Positions 22,296 through 31,425 of a stretch of DNA of 64,000 bases are shown here, piece after piece. The position numbers were made by a program, and so were the translations under genes. The stretch comes from Ascochyta rabiei (Eukaryota; Ascomycota; Dothideomycetes; Pleosporales; Didymellaceae): the NCBI RefSeq assembly GCF_004011695.2, contig NC_082419.1, positions 186,001-250,000 of the forward strand. Reading direction: 5' to 3'. Position 1 is the stretch's first letter; each line of letters opens with the position of its first letter. Under the pieces are notes generated by a model. The model was not told the DNA's origin, did not search any database, and saw only the letters and a program-made list of their open reading frames with translations.

Positions 22296-22721
22296 GCTGG
22301 CGGCGGGTCCTGTGGGGTGTGGGCGTGAAGCTCGGCGGGGCTGCGCTGTCGGGCCTGGGGCGTAGGGCTGGGAGGCGTCGCGGTGGCCGGGCAGAGGCGA
22401 GAGGGAGCGCGGGTCGACGAGTGTGGTGGGGGTGCGAGCTGTTGTTGTGGATGGGGCAGGCAAGGCAGGCGCTGTGGACGACAGCTCTCGGTAGCTCTTG
22501 CCTGCGGTGCCGCGCTAAGTGGTGAGCGCCAAGTCCCCAACCTCGACATGCACCACGTCGAGCACCGGCTTGCGCGCGCCGCTCTCGGCCTGTCTGCCTG
22601 CGACTCCACGACTCCACGGCCGGACACTGACGCCGAACCTGCTCCGTATACACACACGCACACACACACACACACATATATACACACACATATACACGCA
22701 CACACCACCCGCTACCACGTC
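22296..22721. promoter_or_regulatory. Divergent promoter PRE5 / VPS55 with CA repeat
   Basis: The 426 bp between the two start codons contain a (CA)n tract interrupted by TATA-like steps (about 22649-22706), immediately upstream of the VPS55 ATG at 22722. The PRE5-proximal half is GC-rich. Both genes must be driven from here, and no further site is claimed. Confidence 0.5.
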
Positions 22722-23172
22722 ATGGCTGGCATCAAGACCATCATCGGGCTGTCCTTTGTACGTCTGCCTGGGCGCATGACTGCGCGCTGCTCGAGACGCT
22801 TCCGTGACTGACGAACCCGCGCAGGTCCTCGCCATCGGCTTTCTGCTCGTCATCCTGTCCGCAGCGCTGTTCCACAACTACCTCACGCTGCTCGTCGTGG
22901 CGACGTACGTAGTCGCACCGCTCCCCAACTGGGTCTGCGGGCGCGCCGCGAGCCAGGATGACTTCATGGAGAGCGCAGGGAACGGCATAGTCGACTTTGG
23001 CAGGTTCCTCACCGGCTTCTTCGTCGTCATGGGAATCGCGCTGCCCACGCTGCTCTGGCACTCGGAGCAGATTGCCGGCGGCGCCGCTGCCATGTCCATG
23101 ATTGGCGGCCTCACCATCTACTCCACCATCATCAGCTTCACCCTCTTCTTCCACGAAGATCAAGACTTCTGA
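22722..23172 (+). CDS. VPS55: Vacuolar protein sorting protein Vps55
   Basis: Exons 22722-22757 and 22825-23172 join in phase 0 to 127 aa. Four hydrophobic segments are visible: VLAIGFLLVILSAALF, LLVVATYVVAPLPNWV, FGRFLTGFFVVMGIALPTLL and a last one ending SFTLFFHEDQDF. The loop between segments 2 and 3 carries the family's N-W-V-C and D-D-F-M-E-S motif. This is the Vps55/LEPROT family (PF04133). In yeast Vps55 forms a complex with Vps68 that controls exit of cargo from late endosomes to the vacuole. The VPS68 gene is the next gene, in convergent orientation. Confidence 0.95.
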
Positions 23173-23535
23173 CTAGCCGGCGGGAACGAGCGATGAGACG
23201 ACGCCGGCCATGAGCACACGACATGGGCTGGGGAAGCGCCGGATACGGCATGTGTTTGTACGTAGCAAGAGCACACGGATCTGCTGCTTGGATTTTGGTC
23301 ATCGATTTTGAGCGTTCTTGTACTGTCATGTTGGGTAGGCTGGGAAGAAGAGGTGCTGTCCGGCCGCTTGTGCCGGAGATATTCTTAATCCAGATGGCCA
23401 GCGTGGTCTAGTGCCACCGCTTGGTGGTGTTTGTGTCGTGGAAACGCTTCGAGTGTATGCATACAGCCAATCAATAAAACATCAACCTGAACAAAACAGC
23501 AGCCCTGCGTGCCCGCCATCACAAACAACCGCTCT

Positions 23536-23558
23536 CCCCCCCCCCCCCCCCCCCCCCC
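23536..23558 (+). repeat. Poly-C tract
   Basis: A run of 23 C lies between the ends of VPS55 and VPS68. Such runs are prone to sequencing length error. It is non-coding. Confidence 0.9.
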
Positions 23559-23594
23559 ACCGCGCTCAGCCTCGTCAGACACGGAGCCTGACTC

Positions 23595-24226
23595 TCAAAG
23601 CGCCAGGTTGTACGCGTACTCGTCCTCCATGTTCTGCGCAATCCAGAGGGTTGCCGAGCTGCAACACACACGTCAGCATTCGTCCGTCGGACAGACAGCC
23701 TGGCTTGGACCCACCTCAGCATGATCAGGGCATTCGCCACCACGTTGCCCGCGCCCATCCAGATGGTCGGCCAAACATAGCCGGGCACAATGTATTTCAT
23801 GACGAGCACGACGACACTCCCCGCCAGCCCCCCGGCCAGCAGCGCAAAGCCCAGGAACAGCACCAGCCGCGCCTTCCAGGCCACGCCGTTGCCGCTGTAG
23901 GAGAAGCTGTCGGCCGACAGACGCGACTTGTCGATCGAGTTGATGACGAGCATGCCCAGCGCCGAGCAGATGCCCGGTATCCAGTCGATGAAGGTGACGT
24001 GCACGGGCGGGTCCGAGGGGTTCTTGATCGACTTGGACCACACGGCCACGTCGATGAGCGAGTAGAAGCCGAGCGCAAACTAGACGTGCGGTTGTCAGCG
24101 AAGCCACTGCAGGTTGGGACGGCCGCTGCCTACCATGGCTCCGGCCGTGTAGACGCCCAAGGTGCGCGTGTTGGCACTGTTCAGCCACGCGGGCCGGGGG
24201 AAGCGGAAAACGCGGTTCTCCTCCAT
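23595..24226 (-). CDS. VPS68: Vacuolar protein sorting protein Vps68 (UPF0220)
   Basis: Exons 24226-24134, 24079-23715 and 23658-23595 join in phase to 173 aa. The start MEENRVFRFPRPAWLNSANT is followed by TM segments around RTLGVYTAGAMFALGFYSLI, DWIPGICSALGMLVINSI, RLVLFLGFALLAGGLAGSVV and GAGNVVANALIML, the four-span UPF0220/TMEM50 pattern. In yeast, Vps68 binds Vps55 on endosomes. The two genes are tail to tail here with 422 bp between stops. The length fits the family (about 170-185). Confidence 0.95.
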
Positions 24227-24617
24227 CGTGCCGGTATTTCTGCGTGGATGTGCTCGGGTGCCGGTGTGGGTGCGTGGGTGCGTGCGTGGGTGCGTGGGTG
24301 CGTGGGTGCGTGGTGGCAGTGAAGCGTGAGCGCGTGGGTGCGTGGGTGCGTGGGTGCGTGGTGGCAGTGAAGCGTGAGCGCGGAGCCTGGAGTGCGTCGA
24401 GAGCTGCGGGTGCCGCGAGCGGGAGCTTGGGTTGGCCGCTTGGCTTGACGTCGGTGGGTCGGTACAAGCAGCCATGCAGCCACGCAACCCTACTAGGCCG
24501 ACTAGGGACCCAGCGTAGGCCGATCTGAAAAAGTTCCCGTGCGAAAGTCCTCCCAGCACGCACCCGCCCTCGCACCCCCACACTCACACCCTCGCACTCT
24601 CGCACCCTCGCACCGCC
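24227..24617. promoter_or_regulatory. Divergent promoter VPS68 / LOC1 with GTGCGTGG minisatellite
   Basis: The 391 bp between the start codons contain an array of gtgcgtgg units at about 24263-24382. It is arranged as a nested repeat: two larger copies each end with gtggcagtgaagcgtgagcg. The LOC1 side is C-rich with ACACTCGCA repeats just before the ATG. Confidence 0.6.
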
Positions 24618-25306
24618 ATGGCGCCCACGAAACCAAGCAGCAAGGGCAAGTCCGGTCCCAAGGGCAAGAGCGCAGGCGGCGCCGCCTCCAAGAGCAAAGC
24701 GCGCGGCAAGGAACCCGAGGGCATCTCCAAGCGCAAGCAAAAGTCGCTCTCGCTCGCCAAACCCGGCGGCGCGCAGAAGACCAAGTCCTTCCGCACAAAG
24801 GACGGCAAGAAGAAGAAGCGCGTCTACACCGAGGCCGAGCTCGACATCCCCAAGCTCAACTCGATTGTGCCCGCGGGCATCGCCAAGCCAAAGGGCCAGA
24901 AGAAGGGCAAGATCTTCGTCGACGACCCTGCGAGCATGATGGCCATCATGAGCGTTGTCAATGCGCAGAAGGAGGGCCATATCGAGAGCAAGATCATGCG
25001 CTCGCGGCAGCTCGAGGAGATTCGCGAGGCGAAGCGCAAGGAGGCCGAGGGCAGGTTGGACGACAAGAAGGCGGATTTTGTGAGTCTCTCCCACACCCAA
25101 AGGGACCATGTCCGCCCGTGCTTGGACGCAAGCTGCGCGAGCGGCTGCTAACACAGACACAGGAGGACAGGAAACAGAAGCTCAAGAAGAAGAGGAAGAG
25201 GAGTTCAGAGCCCGCTCGCGCCGACGAGGCGGACACCGAGTCGCCGAAGAAACCGAGCAAGAAGGACGGCAAGTTCAAGCCCAAGAAGCGGGTCAGCTTT
25301 GGCTGA
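24618..25306 (+). CDS. LOC1: 60S ribosomal subunit assembly/export protein Loc1
   Basis: Exons 24618-25079 and 25163-25306 (phase 0, 83-bp intron) encode 201 aa. The protein is very basic. It opens with Lys/Gly/Ser-rich sequence ([20 protein letters not shown]), followed by the conserved core [20 protein letters not shown] and [20 protein letters not shown], then a charged helix [16 protein letters not shown]. The C-terminus is Lys-rich ([15 protein letters not shown]). The size and core match fungal Loc1, a nucleolar RNA-binding factor needed for 60S assembly and, in yeast, ASH1 mRNA localisation. It converges with the hydrolase gene, 112 bp apart. Confidence 0.88.
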
Positions 25307-25418
25307 AACAAAACACCAACAACGGGGCGCGTGTGAAAAGCCTGGTCTAGGAGAGTCTACCGTGTCTACAAGTCTATGATACCCGAGTTCCGTACAATGC
25401 AAGTCTGCTTCGCCCTTT

Positions 25419-26882
25419 CTACGCCTCCGGCAGGATCAGTCGTCTGTTGTTGGGGTCGAAGATGGGATACGCCTTGTTGGGCGCCTCGACCTTGTCCTCG
25501 CCGCGCGAGACCTTGGACGCGCCGTGGTCGATGGTCTCGTGCACTTTGCTCAGGAACGACGCCGTGGCGGTTGCGAACCATCGGCCGCCGCCGAGCTGGA
25601 AGGACCCCAGGTGGCCGCCCCAGTTGGTGGTGCACAGCAGCGCGTACGGGTTCTGCTTGAACTCTTCGTACGGGATGGCGGCTTTGGAGGAGATCTGTAG
25701 TGTATCGTAAGAGAGACGTTCAATGATGAGAAACTCGAGACGTTCAATGATGAGAAACTCGAGACGTTCAATGATAAGAAACTCGAGACGTTCAATGATA
25801 AGAAACTCGAGACGTTCAGTCATGGAAAACTCGAGACGTTCAGTCAGGGGAAACTCGAGATGTAGACGTACCGGATCATCCTCTGCGTTGATTCCTAGAA
25901 ACGGCACCCTGATCGCAACCAACGCGTCCACGCTCTGCGCGTCCCTGTAGTACGCTCCTTCTGTCGGGTATCCCCACGTCGGACACTGCACGTGTCTATC
26001 AAACTCGTACAAGTACTTGCACTTCTCAATCACCTCGGCTTTGATCCCTGGGTCCTGCACCATCTGCTCCTTGTGCCGTTCGTACAGACCCATCAAGTTC
26101 CTGCCCATGGTGCGCGAGTACACTTCGACGCCCAACCACGTCCTATTCAGCTCCACGTTACACACCTCCAGGTTCCACGGGTTGGAGTTCGCAACAGCGG
26201 CCTTGAGCACGCACTTTCCCCCCTCCTCGCCGCAGTAGTTGGTTAGGATGTTGGCGCCGAGCGAGTACCCGACGGCGTAGAGCGGGCGGTTGGGGAACAG
26301 CGCGTGCAGTTCTTGAATCGCTTGCCGCACGTCCCAGGTAGCACGTGCGTTGAACAGCTGCGGTGAGGTGATTTTGGACAGAGCGCAGCCCCGCCCGTTG
26401 ACCACGCAGGCTTCCCACCCAGATGCTGTGAGTGGCGCGAGGGTCTCGCGCAGGTACACTTCGTGGCTTCCGCCGGTCAGGCCGTGGAGGGCGATCAGCA
26501 TGGGCTTGTTGTCATCGCTGCCTAGGTTCTCCCACTCTCTGCTGGTGTAGAGTGCCGTGCGTTCAGGGAGCTCGGTGTCCTTGGCTGCTTCGAAGCCTTC
26601 TTCCTTGCTGACTACGAAGTCGACTGCAAAGGTCCCGGGGTAGACGGTGTGGTTGGATGTATAGAGATGACGCTTGTAGTAGATGGGTGGTCCAGGATCC
26701 TTGACGGCCGTGTACATCGTTTGGAGATGTCCATTGAAGAGGAAAGGGTTCAGACGACATGGTGGTATTGAGGACTGGGCGAGTTCTGGAAGCGTGGTCT
26801 TGGTCCCGGATTTTGTTACCAACGGGATGGGCGAGGTGTGGTGGGTGTAGGACGTTTCAGCATGACCAAGTAGCCACGACAT
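25419..26882 (-). CDS. Alpha/beta hydrolase, Eht1/Eeb1/YMR210W family
   Basis: Two exons, 26882-25872 and 25694-25419, give 428 aa. The frame is also open through the 177-bp intron (487 aa if retained). Motifs: N-terminal FLFNGHLQTMYTAVKD, oxyanion region ALHGLTGGSHEVYLRE, nucleophile elbow GYSLGAN with Ser207, acid region INAEDDP just before the intron, and catalytic His in NWGGHLGSF after it. This family (PF00561, ABHD1/3-like) includes yeast medium-chain fatty-acid ethyl ester synthases/esterases and a monoacylglycerol lipase; the substrate here is not determined. The intron separates the catalytic Asp from the His and is filled by a 24-bp repeat. Confidence 0.92.
   Translation of the reverse strand: MSWLLGHAETSYTHHTSPIPLVTKSGTKTTLPELAQSSIPPCRLNPFLFNGHLQTMYTAVKDPGPPIYYKRHLYTSNHTVYPGTFAVDFVVSKEEGFEAAKDTELPERTALYTSREWENLGSDDNKPMLIALHGLTGGSHEVYLRETLAPLTASGWEACVVNGRGCALSKITSPQLFNARATWDVRQAIQELHALFPNRPLYAVGYSLGANILTNYCGEEGGKCVLKAAVANSNPWNLEVCNVELNRTWLGVEVYSRTMGRNLMGLYERHKEQMVQDPGIKAEVIEKCKYLYEFDRHVQCPTWGYPTEGAYYRDAQSVDALVAIRVPFLGINAEDDPVRLHLEFPLTERLEFSMTERLEFLIIERLEFLIIERLEFLIIERLEFLIIERLSYDTLQISSKAAIPYEEFKQNPYALLCTTNWGGHLGSFQLGGGRWFATATASFLSKVHETIDHGASKVSRGEDKVEAPNKAYPIFDPNNRRLILPEA
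25713..25856. repeat. 24-bp minisatellite inside the hydrolase intron
   Basis: Six tandem 24-bp units begin gagacgttcaatgatgagaa (at 25713, 25737, 25761, 25785, 25809, 25833). The last two have diverged. On the gene strand each unit is stop-free in the host frame and would read E-F-L-I-I-E-R-L. Confidence 0.95.
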
Positions 26883-27280
26883 GTCTAGGAATCTCTATGC
26901 AGATTGCTTCCAACTGTTGTTGCTGAATAAAGTTCGACTTCTGCTTGTGGATGAGCGTATCAGGTCCAACTCCTTCTCTTAAAGACTCCCAACTCCCTTA
27001 CACACCGCTGTACAATGAAAGAATACAGCTCTATGGAAGAGAAACAAGAAAATGTCGTTGGTCGAGGTACAAAAATGGTACATGCCTCGGCCCATCATGA
27101 ATCAAGTAATCCTCAGACGCGCGCGTGTCATGGACCAATCGCATGTGACTGCGCGAGGCGCGCCTGCTCGTTGAACATCGCGACAGCCGTTGATACTTTC
27201 TCCACACCACCAATACTCACGATGTCATGACATATCACAATGCCTGGTGATCGCACCGCGCTAGAACTCAAATTAGAACA
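26883..27280. promoter_or_regulatory. Divergent promoter hydrolase / MAU2
   Basis: 398 bp separate the hydrolase start (26882, minus) from the MAU2 start (27281, plus). No reading frame or repeat of note was found. Shared promoter by layout. Confidence 0.5.
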
Positions 27281-30211
27281 ATGGATCCACGGTACAACCA
27301 GCAATACGGCTATCCCAATGGCCCAAACGTCCCGTACACTCCGCCACAACCACAGAATGGCTACCAGCAATATGGCCAACCACCGCAGTACCCCCAGCAG
27401 TACCCGCTGCCACAAATGCAGATGCACCATGGGTATGCGCAGCATCAGCAGCAGCAAAGACAACCTCAGGTGGTCATACCGCGACCACAGAGCCAGCAGT
27501 ACATGCCAATGCCTCAGCAAACGTACTCGCCGCAGCAACAGTACCAGCAGCAACCATACCAGCAGCCGCAGTACCAGCAGCCGCCACAGCAGCAAACGCA
27601 GTACCGACAAGCGCCACTACCGCAGCCTCGACCACAACCACAACCACAGGTCATGATACCTCAGCGAGCCCCGACCGCAATGCCCTACCCTCAAATGTCC
27701 AGTCCGCAGCTGTCCAGCCCAAACATAAGACAGGTGCAGATGCCGGTACAGCGCACAAGCAATGCTGGAATCTCGCAGATGGACGGCAGTCAAGATATGT
27801 ATCGAAGGCAAAGCATGCAGCAAGCTCCTGCTCTGCCTGTGTCGAGTTCAGTACAACAGACGGCGTCTCACCGTGAGCCTGCGCAGCGCCCGCAGCAGAG
27901 ACATTTGCATACGCCGGTTCAATCTCAAGCTCCAGCTCCAGCTCCAGCTCAGGTTCGAGCTCCAGCTCGGGCACCAACTCAGGCACCAACTCAGGCACCA
28001 ACTCAGGCACCAACCCAGGCACCAACTCAAGCACAGCAGCACCAGCAGCACCGCCCTCAACCACAGGTGCAAGTCCAGATCACGCCCAAACGCACTTCCT
28101 CGCAGTCGCATACGCTGTCGAAACCCATCCAGACCACGCCAACACAGCATACGCCGTCAGCGCAGACATCGTCACAGCCAAGATCCCACCCCAAGGTCGT
28201 CATACCAAGACCTCCGTCACATCAACTCACGTCTCCCACAAAGACCGCTCAGGCTCAAGTCCCAAATAAAGCGTTACCAGCCGATCTCTCCGTTATGCTG
28301 TTATCAGCAGCAGACGAATACATCGCTGCAGCGCGTGGCATGGGATCTGTGATTGCACGGCAGAGGAGGGATGGCGACATCCAGCAGTACCACAAGCTCA
28401 TGTCGACTGCAATGGGTTGCATGGATACTGTGTTAAGAAACTACAACATGCAACCGCGTGACGAGGCCAAGCTACGCCTGAGATACGCAAGCCTGCTCAT
28501 CGAGGAGACAGATAATACCGAGATCGATGAGATCTTATCGAAGGGTATTTCTCTTTGCGCTCGCTGTCGCCTTCAAGATCTCAGGTACAGCATGCTACAC
28601 CTTCAAGCTCGTTATCAGTTCAAGACGAATCACCGCGCTGCCTTCAAGGCTCTCGACAAGCACATATCAGAGGCCGAGACTTTCCAACAGCTTGCCTGGG
28701 TGTATGCATTCCGGTTTTTGAAGGTTTCGCTGCTGCTGCAAAGCCCCGATCGCGTCGAAGCAATATCTGCGCTGCAGCACCTGCATGCCATATTGGCTTA
28801 TGCAGAAAAGCGTGGTGACGTGGCAATAGCTTTCGCCTGCAACGCGCTAGAGGCGATGGTCCATCTGCGATCCAGTGCTCAGGACCGTATAGGGGAAGTT
28901 CAGCGAGCCATTGCAGCAGCTCGGAGCTTGCAGTCTACGATGTCTGCGAAACAGCGGGGGTCGTTTGGCACGCTTTTCAGTGTCATTGACCTTGCGTGCG
29001 GCGTACACCAGAACGCTCCTGACAGCGCGAAGTCGACGGCATTGATACAAGCCACCGCAGACGAGAATGATGATGGTCTTGGAACCGAGGATGGCGTCTT
29101 CACCGTTCTGCTGGATCGAACGCCTGGTGGCAGCTTGACCACGGACACTGGTGGGATCTTCAGGAAGAACAGCGAGGGCCGTGATGAGCTGGTCTTCGCA
29201 TGGCTGCCCCGAGAAGACGTCAAGGCTCTGTGTTTCCACATATGTGCTCTAGACCAGGGTGTACATGAGAAGGCACTCCAACTAGTCCAGGAAGCGCGTT
29301 CTCGAACCAAAGACTCTCTGCGCAAGCAATCTCCCTACGATATCTCCATTTCGACTGCGTGTGCACAAACACAATGGCGCAAGATGTTAGATTGGCACGC
29401 TACGTTCACCCTTGGGCTTATAGCGACCCACCGAGAGGAACAAGCAATAGCCAAAGACGCTGTGGCCACACTCACAAGGCGAGCAGCGAGACCCCCTTAT
29501 ACCGATCAGCAACAATACAGCCAATCGCTGTCGTATCTGGAGGCCATCATCGATCAGACGAATGGTTACTTCGACTCTGCGCTGGCCACCTACTCTTCGG
29601 ATGCGTTTGTGATTGCCAGCAAAAGCTCGGCACCGACGTTATCAAGTGATTTTGGGATCCTCGCAGCGCTGAATCGCTTGCTCATTGCAAGGGATCCCGC
29701 CCATCCAGATCACCAGAACGTCGGCACGCTGCTTGTACAACTACGATCAGCCTGCGAAGACCACCCAAGCCAGTACGTCCGCATGGCATACAGTCTCATC
29801 AACGCCCTCTCAACGCTCGACCCATCCATCAACCGCCTGAAGACGCTGATGAACAACGCCACCCAAAAATCACACGACCTCTTCAAGCGCACGCACAACC
29901 GTGAATTCGTCGTCATGGCGCTATGCTACTTCACAGCACGCTTCTTCATCGAGCCCGTCACCGACAAGTCCTCCTCAGCCGCAAACGCCGTGCGCCAACA
30001 CGCCAAGCAGAGCAACAGACCGCTCTGGATGGCGGTCGCGTGCGGCCTCATGATTAAGGTGTTCGAGCACCACAACAACGTCGCTGAGACGCGCAAGTAC
30101 CAGGACGTCTACGAGAAGGTCCGCGTCAAGCTGCCCCTGCCACTGCGAGGCGATGATGTCGACGCCGAGGGCGAGGATGATGATGATAATAGAGATCTGG
30201 AATTCGTGTAG
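27281..30211 (+). CDS. Cohesin loading factor Mau2/Scc4
   Basis: A single exon of 976 aa. Residues 1-330 are Gln/Pro-rich and disordered, with QQY-type repeats and a block of APTQ repeats near residues 225-250. From about residue 331 (PADLSVMLLSAADEYIAAAR) the sequence matches the TPR-like cohesin loader family (PF10345). It includes the block DEAKLRLRYASLLIEETDNT, then LHLQARYQFKTNHRAAFKAL, then RGDVAIAFACNALEAMVHLR, then LEAIIDQTNGYFDSALATYS. The C-terminus is acidic. Mau2/Scc4 binds the N-terminus of Scc2/NIPBL and brings cohesin to chromatin. The absence of introns and the long N-terminal extension are notable. The core domain is complete. Confidence 0.92.
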   Translation: MDPRYNQQYGYPNGPNVPYTPPQPQNGYQQYGQPPQYPQQYPLPQMQMHHGYAQHQQQQRQPQVVIPRPQSQQYMPMPQQTYSPQQQYQQQPYQQPQYQQPPQQQTQYRQAPLPQPRPQPQPQVMIPQRAPTAMPYPQMSSPQLSSPNIRQVQMPVQRTSNAGISQMDGSQDMYRRQSMQQAPALPVSSSVQQTASHREPAQRPQQRHLHTPVQSQAPAPAPAQVRAPARAPTQAPTQAPTQAPTQAPTQAQQHQQHRPQPQVQVQITPKRTSSQSHTLSKPIQTTPTQHTPSAQTSSQPRSHPKVVIPRPPSHQLTSPTKTAQAQVPNKALPADLSVMLLSAADEYIAAARGMGSVIARQRRDGDIQQYHKLMSTAMGCMDTVLRNYNMQPRDEAKLRLRYASLLIEETDNTEIDEILSKGISLCARCRLQDLRYSMLHLQARYQFKTNHRAAFKALDKHISEAETFQQLAWVYAFRFLKVSLLLQSPDRVEAISALQHLHAILAYAEKRGDVAIAFACNALEAMVHLRSSAQDRIGEVQRAIAAARSLQSTMSAKQRGSFGTLFSVIDLACGVHQNAPDSAKSTALIQATADENDDGLGTEDGVFTVLLDRTPGGSLTTDTGGIFRKNSEGRDELVFAWLPREDVKALCFHICALDQGVHEKALQLVQEARSRTKDSLRKQSPYDISISTACAQTQWRKMLDWHATFTLGLIATHREEQAIAKDAVATLTRRAARPPYTDQQQYSQSLSYLEAIIDQTNGYFDSALATYSSDAFVIASKSSAPTLSSDFGILAALNRLLIARDPAHPDHQNVGTLLVQLRSACEDHPSQYVRMAYSLINALSTLDPSINRLKTLMNNATQKSHDLFKRTHNREFVVMALCYFTARFFIEPVTDKSSSAANAVRQHAKQSNRPLWMAVACGLMIKVFEHHNNVAETRKYQDVYEKVRVKLPLPLRGDDVDAEGEDDDDNRDLEFV

Positions 30212-31425
30212 TGAGGACTGATGTTATACAGGTATGATGCATAGGGTGACGTTCAAGACATGGTGCAAAAGCGTATCCACAGCATGAATGTCGTTACGAT
30301 ATCCAACTCATGGCGTTTGGGCAAAAATGGTTTATAACTCTAAACCTAAGGTTAGAGTAGTGTTTGTAAGTCAGTAGATTTAATAACCGCATTTAGGTAC
30401 ATGTTCTCCTTGATGAGAACAAAGTACTTGTTGGACACGCTCTTCCTCATTGTCGTTGCCATTATCGTTATCGCTGATGAACAGCGTCGTCAATAGCCTG
30501 TCTCTCAACACTCTAGCCTATAGCTGCGACGGCATGTATGTCAGGACGCAGGACGTAGAAAGCAACGAGGAACGAATCGAATGGTCTAGTAGAGCAGCTG
30601 TGCAGGAGCTGAGCAGTCGATTGTGGAACGGTAACGGGAGTGTGGTCAAAGCGTTTTTTTCTGTAGACGTGTGGAGAGCTGGGAGATAGGCTGGAATCTG
30701 CGGAAGAGGGGCGGGTGTGTAGTTGGGGGTGTTTTTTTTTTCGCTTTTGTTGGGCTGGGCTGGGGTGTGGGGGGGGGGGGGGGGGGGGGTCGGATGAGGA
30801 TATGGTGCGGGTACGGGTATGGGTGTGGGTACTACAGGTGCTGTTGTTCTCTTAGTAGTCGATCCTGGCTTGCGGCTGAAGATGGCTACGTGATTACAGA
30901 GTGATATTTTTGCAAAGCCTTGCTTTCATTTTAGCTTATTGCTATCAACGAGTAGTCGTACCTGGAGTCAGATTATACAAAGTCAACATGGATCAGTGAA
31001 AGCAACCAGCTACCTCGTCGGTCAAGCGAACAGTGAAGCATCATTTCCTCTGAAATTTTTCGGTTGTCCATGTGACACAGTAAAGCAAAACAACAATAGA
31101 CGTAGCAGGCTCCCAGGGCTGCTACAGTTTCACAAGCAGGGTAGCTGAGCAAACATGAGCGGAGCAGCAGGCTTGTTGGTCTTGTTCGAGGGTAAGTACC
31201 CAATACACTTTTTCAATTTCCAGGAGACATGCCAGATGTTCTTGGGTGGGACGGACATCAATCTGAAGTCTGGGTGGAACCTAATGGTAGAGTGGAGCAT
31301 TATGATTTCGCGTTCGAGACCAAGATGCAGTCATGACTAAACCGCGCTAGTGCCGAGCATCGTGAACCTCGAACGTACACGTCGCCCGACGTCGTTCGCA
31401 TTGAACGTCACCACGAAGAGTAACA
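30212..31425. other. Intergenic region with poly-G tract
   Basis: No supported gene. The stretch holds a run of 21 G at 30769-30789 and a T-run at 30733-30741. A 61-codon frame at 31155-31337 could be spliced to a 45-aa product only with a 32-bp intron, which is too short to accept. The right end holds the COG1 promoter. Confidence 0.45.
30769..30789 (+). repeat. Poly-G tract
   Basis: A run of 21 consecutive G, non-coding, in the MAU2-COG1 gap. Confidence 0.9.

Noticed and set aside
24263..24382. GTGCGTGG array as interstitial telomere repeat
   Set aside because: Fungal telomere repeats are TTAGGG-like; this unit differs and sits in a promoter between two conserved genes.
31155..31338. Possible 45-aa spliced peptide starting MSGAAGLLVLFEG
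   Set aside because: Needs a 32-bp intron, shorter than any other here (43 bp minimum), and no family resemblance.
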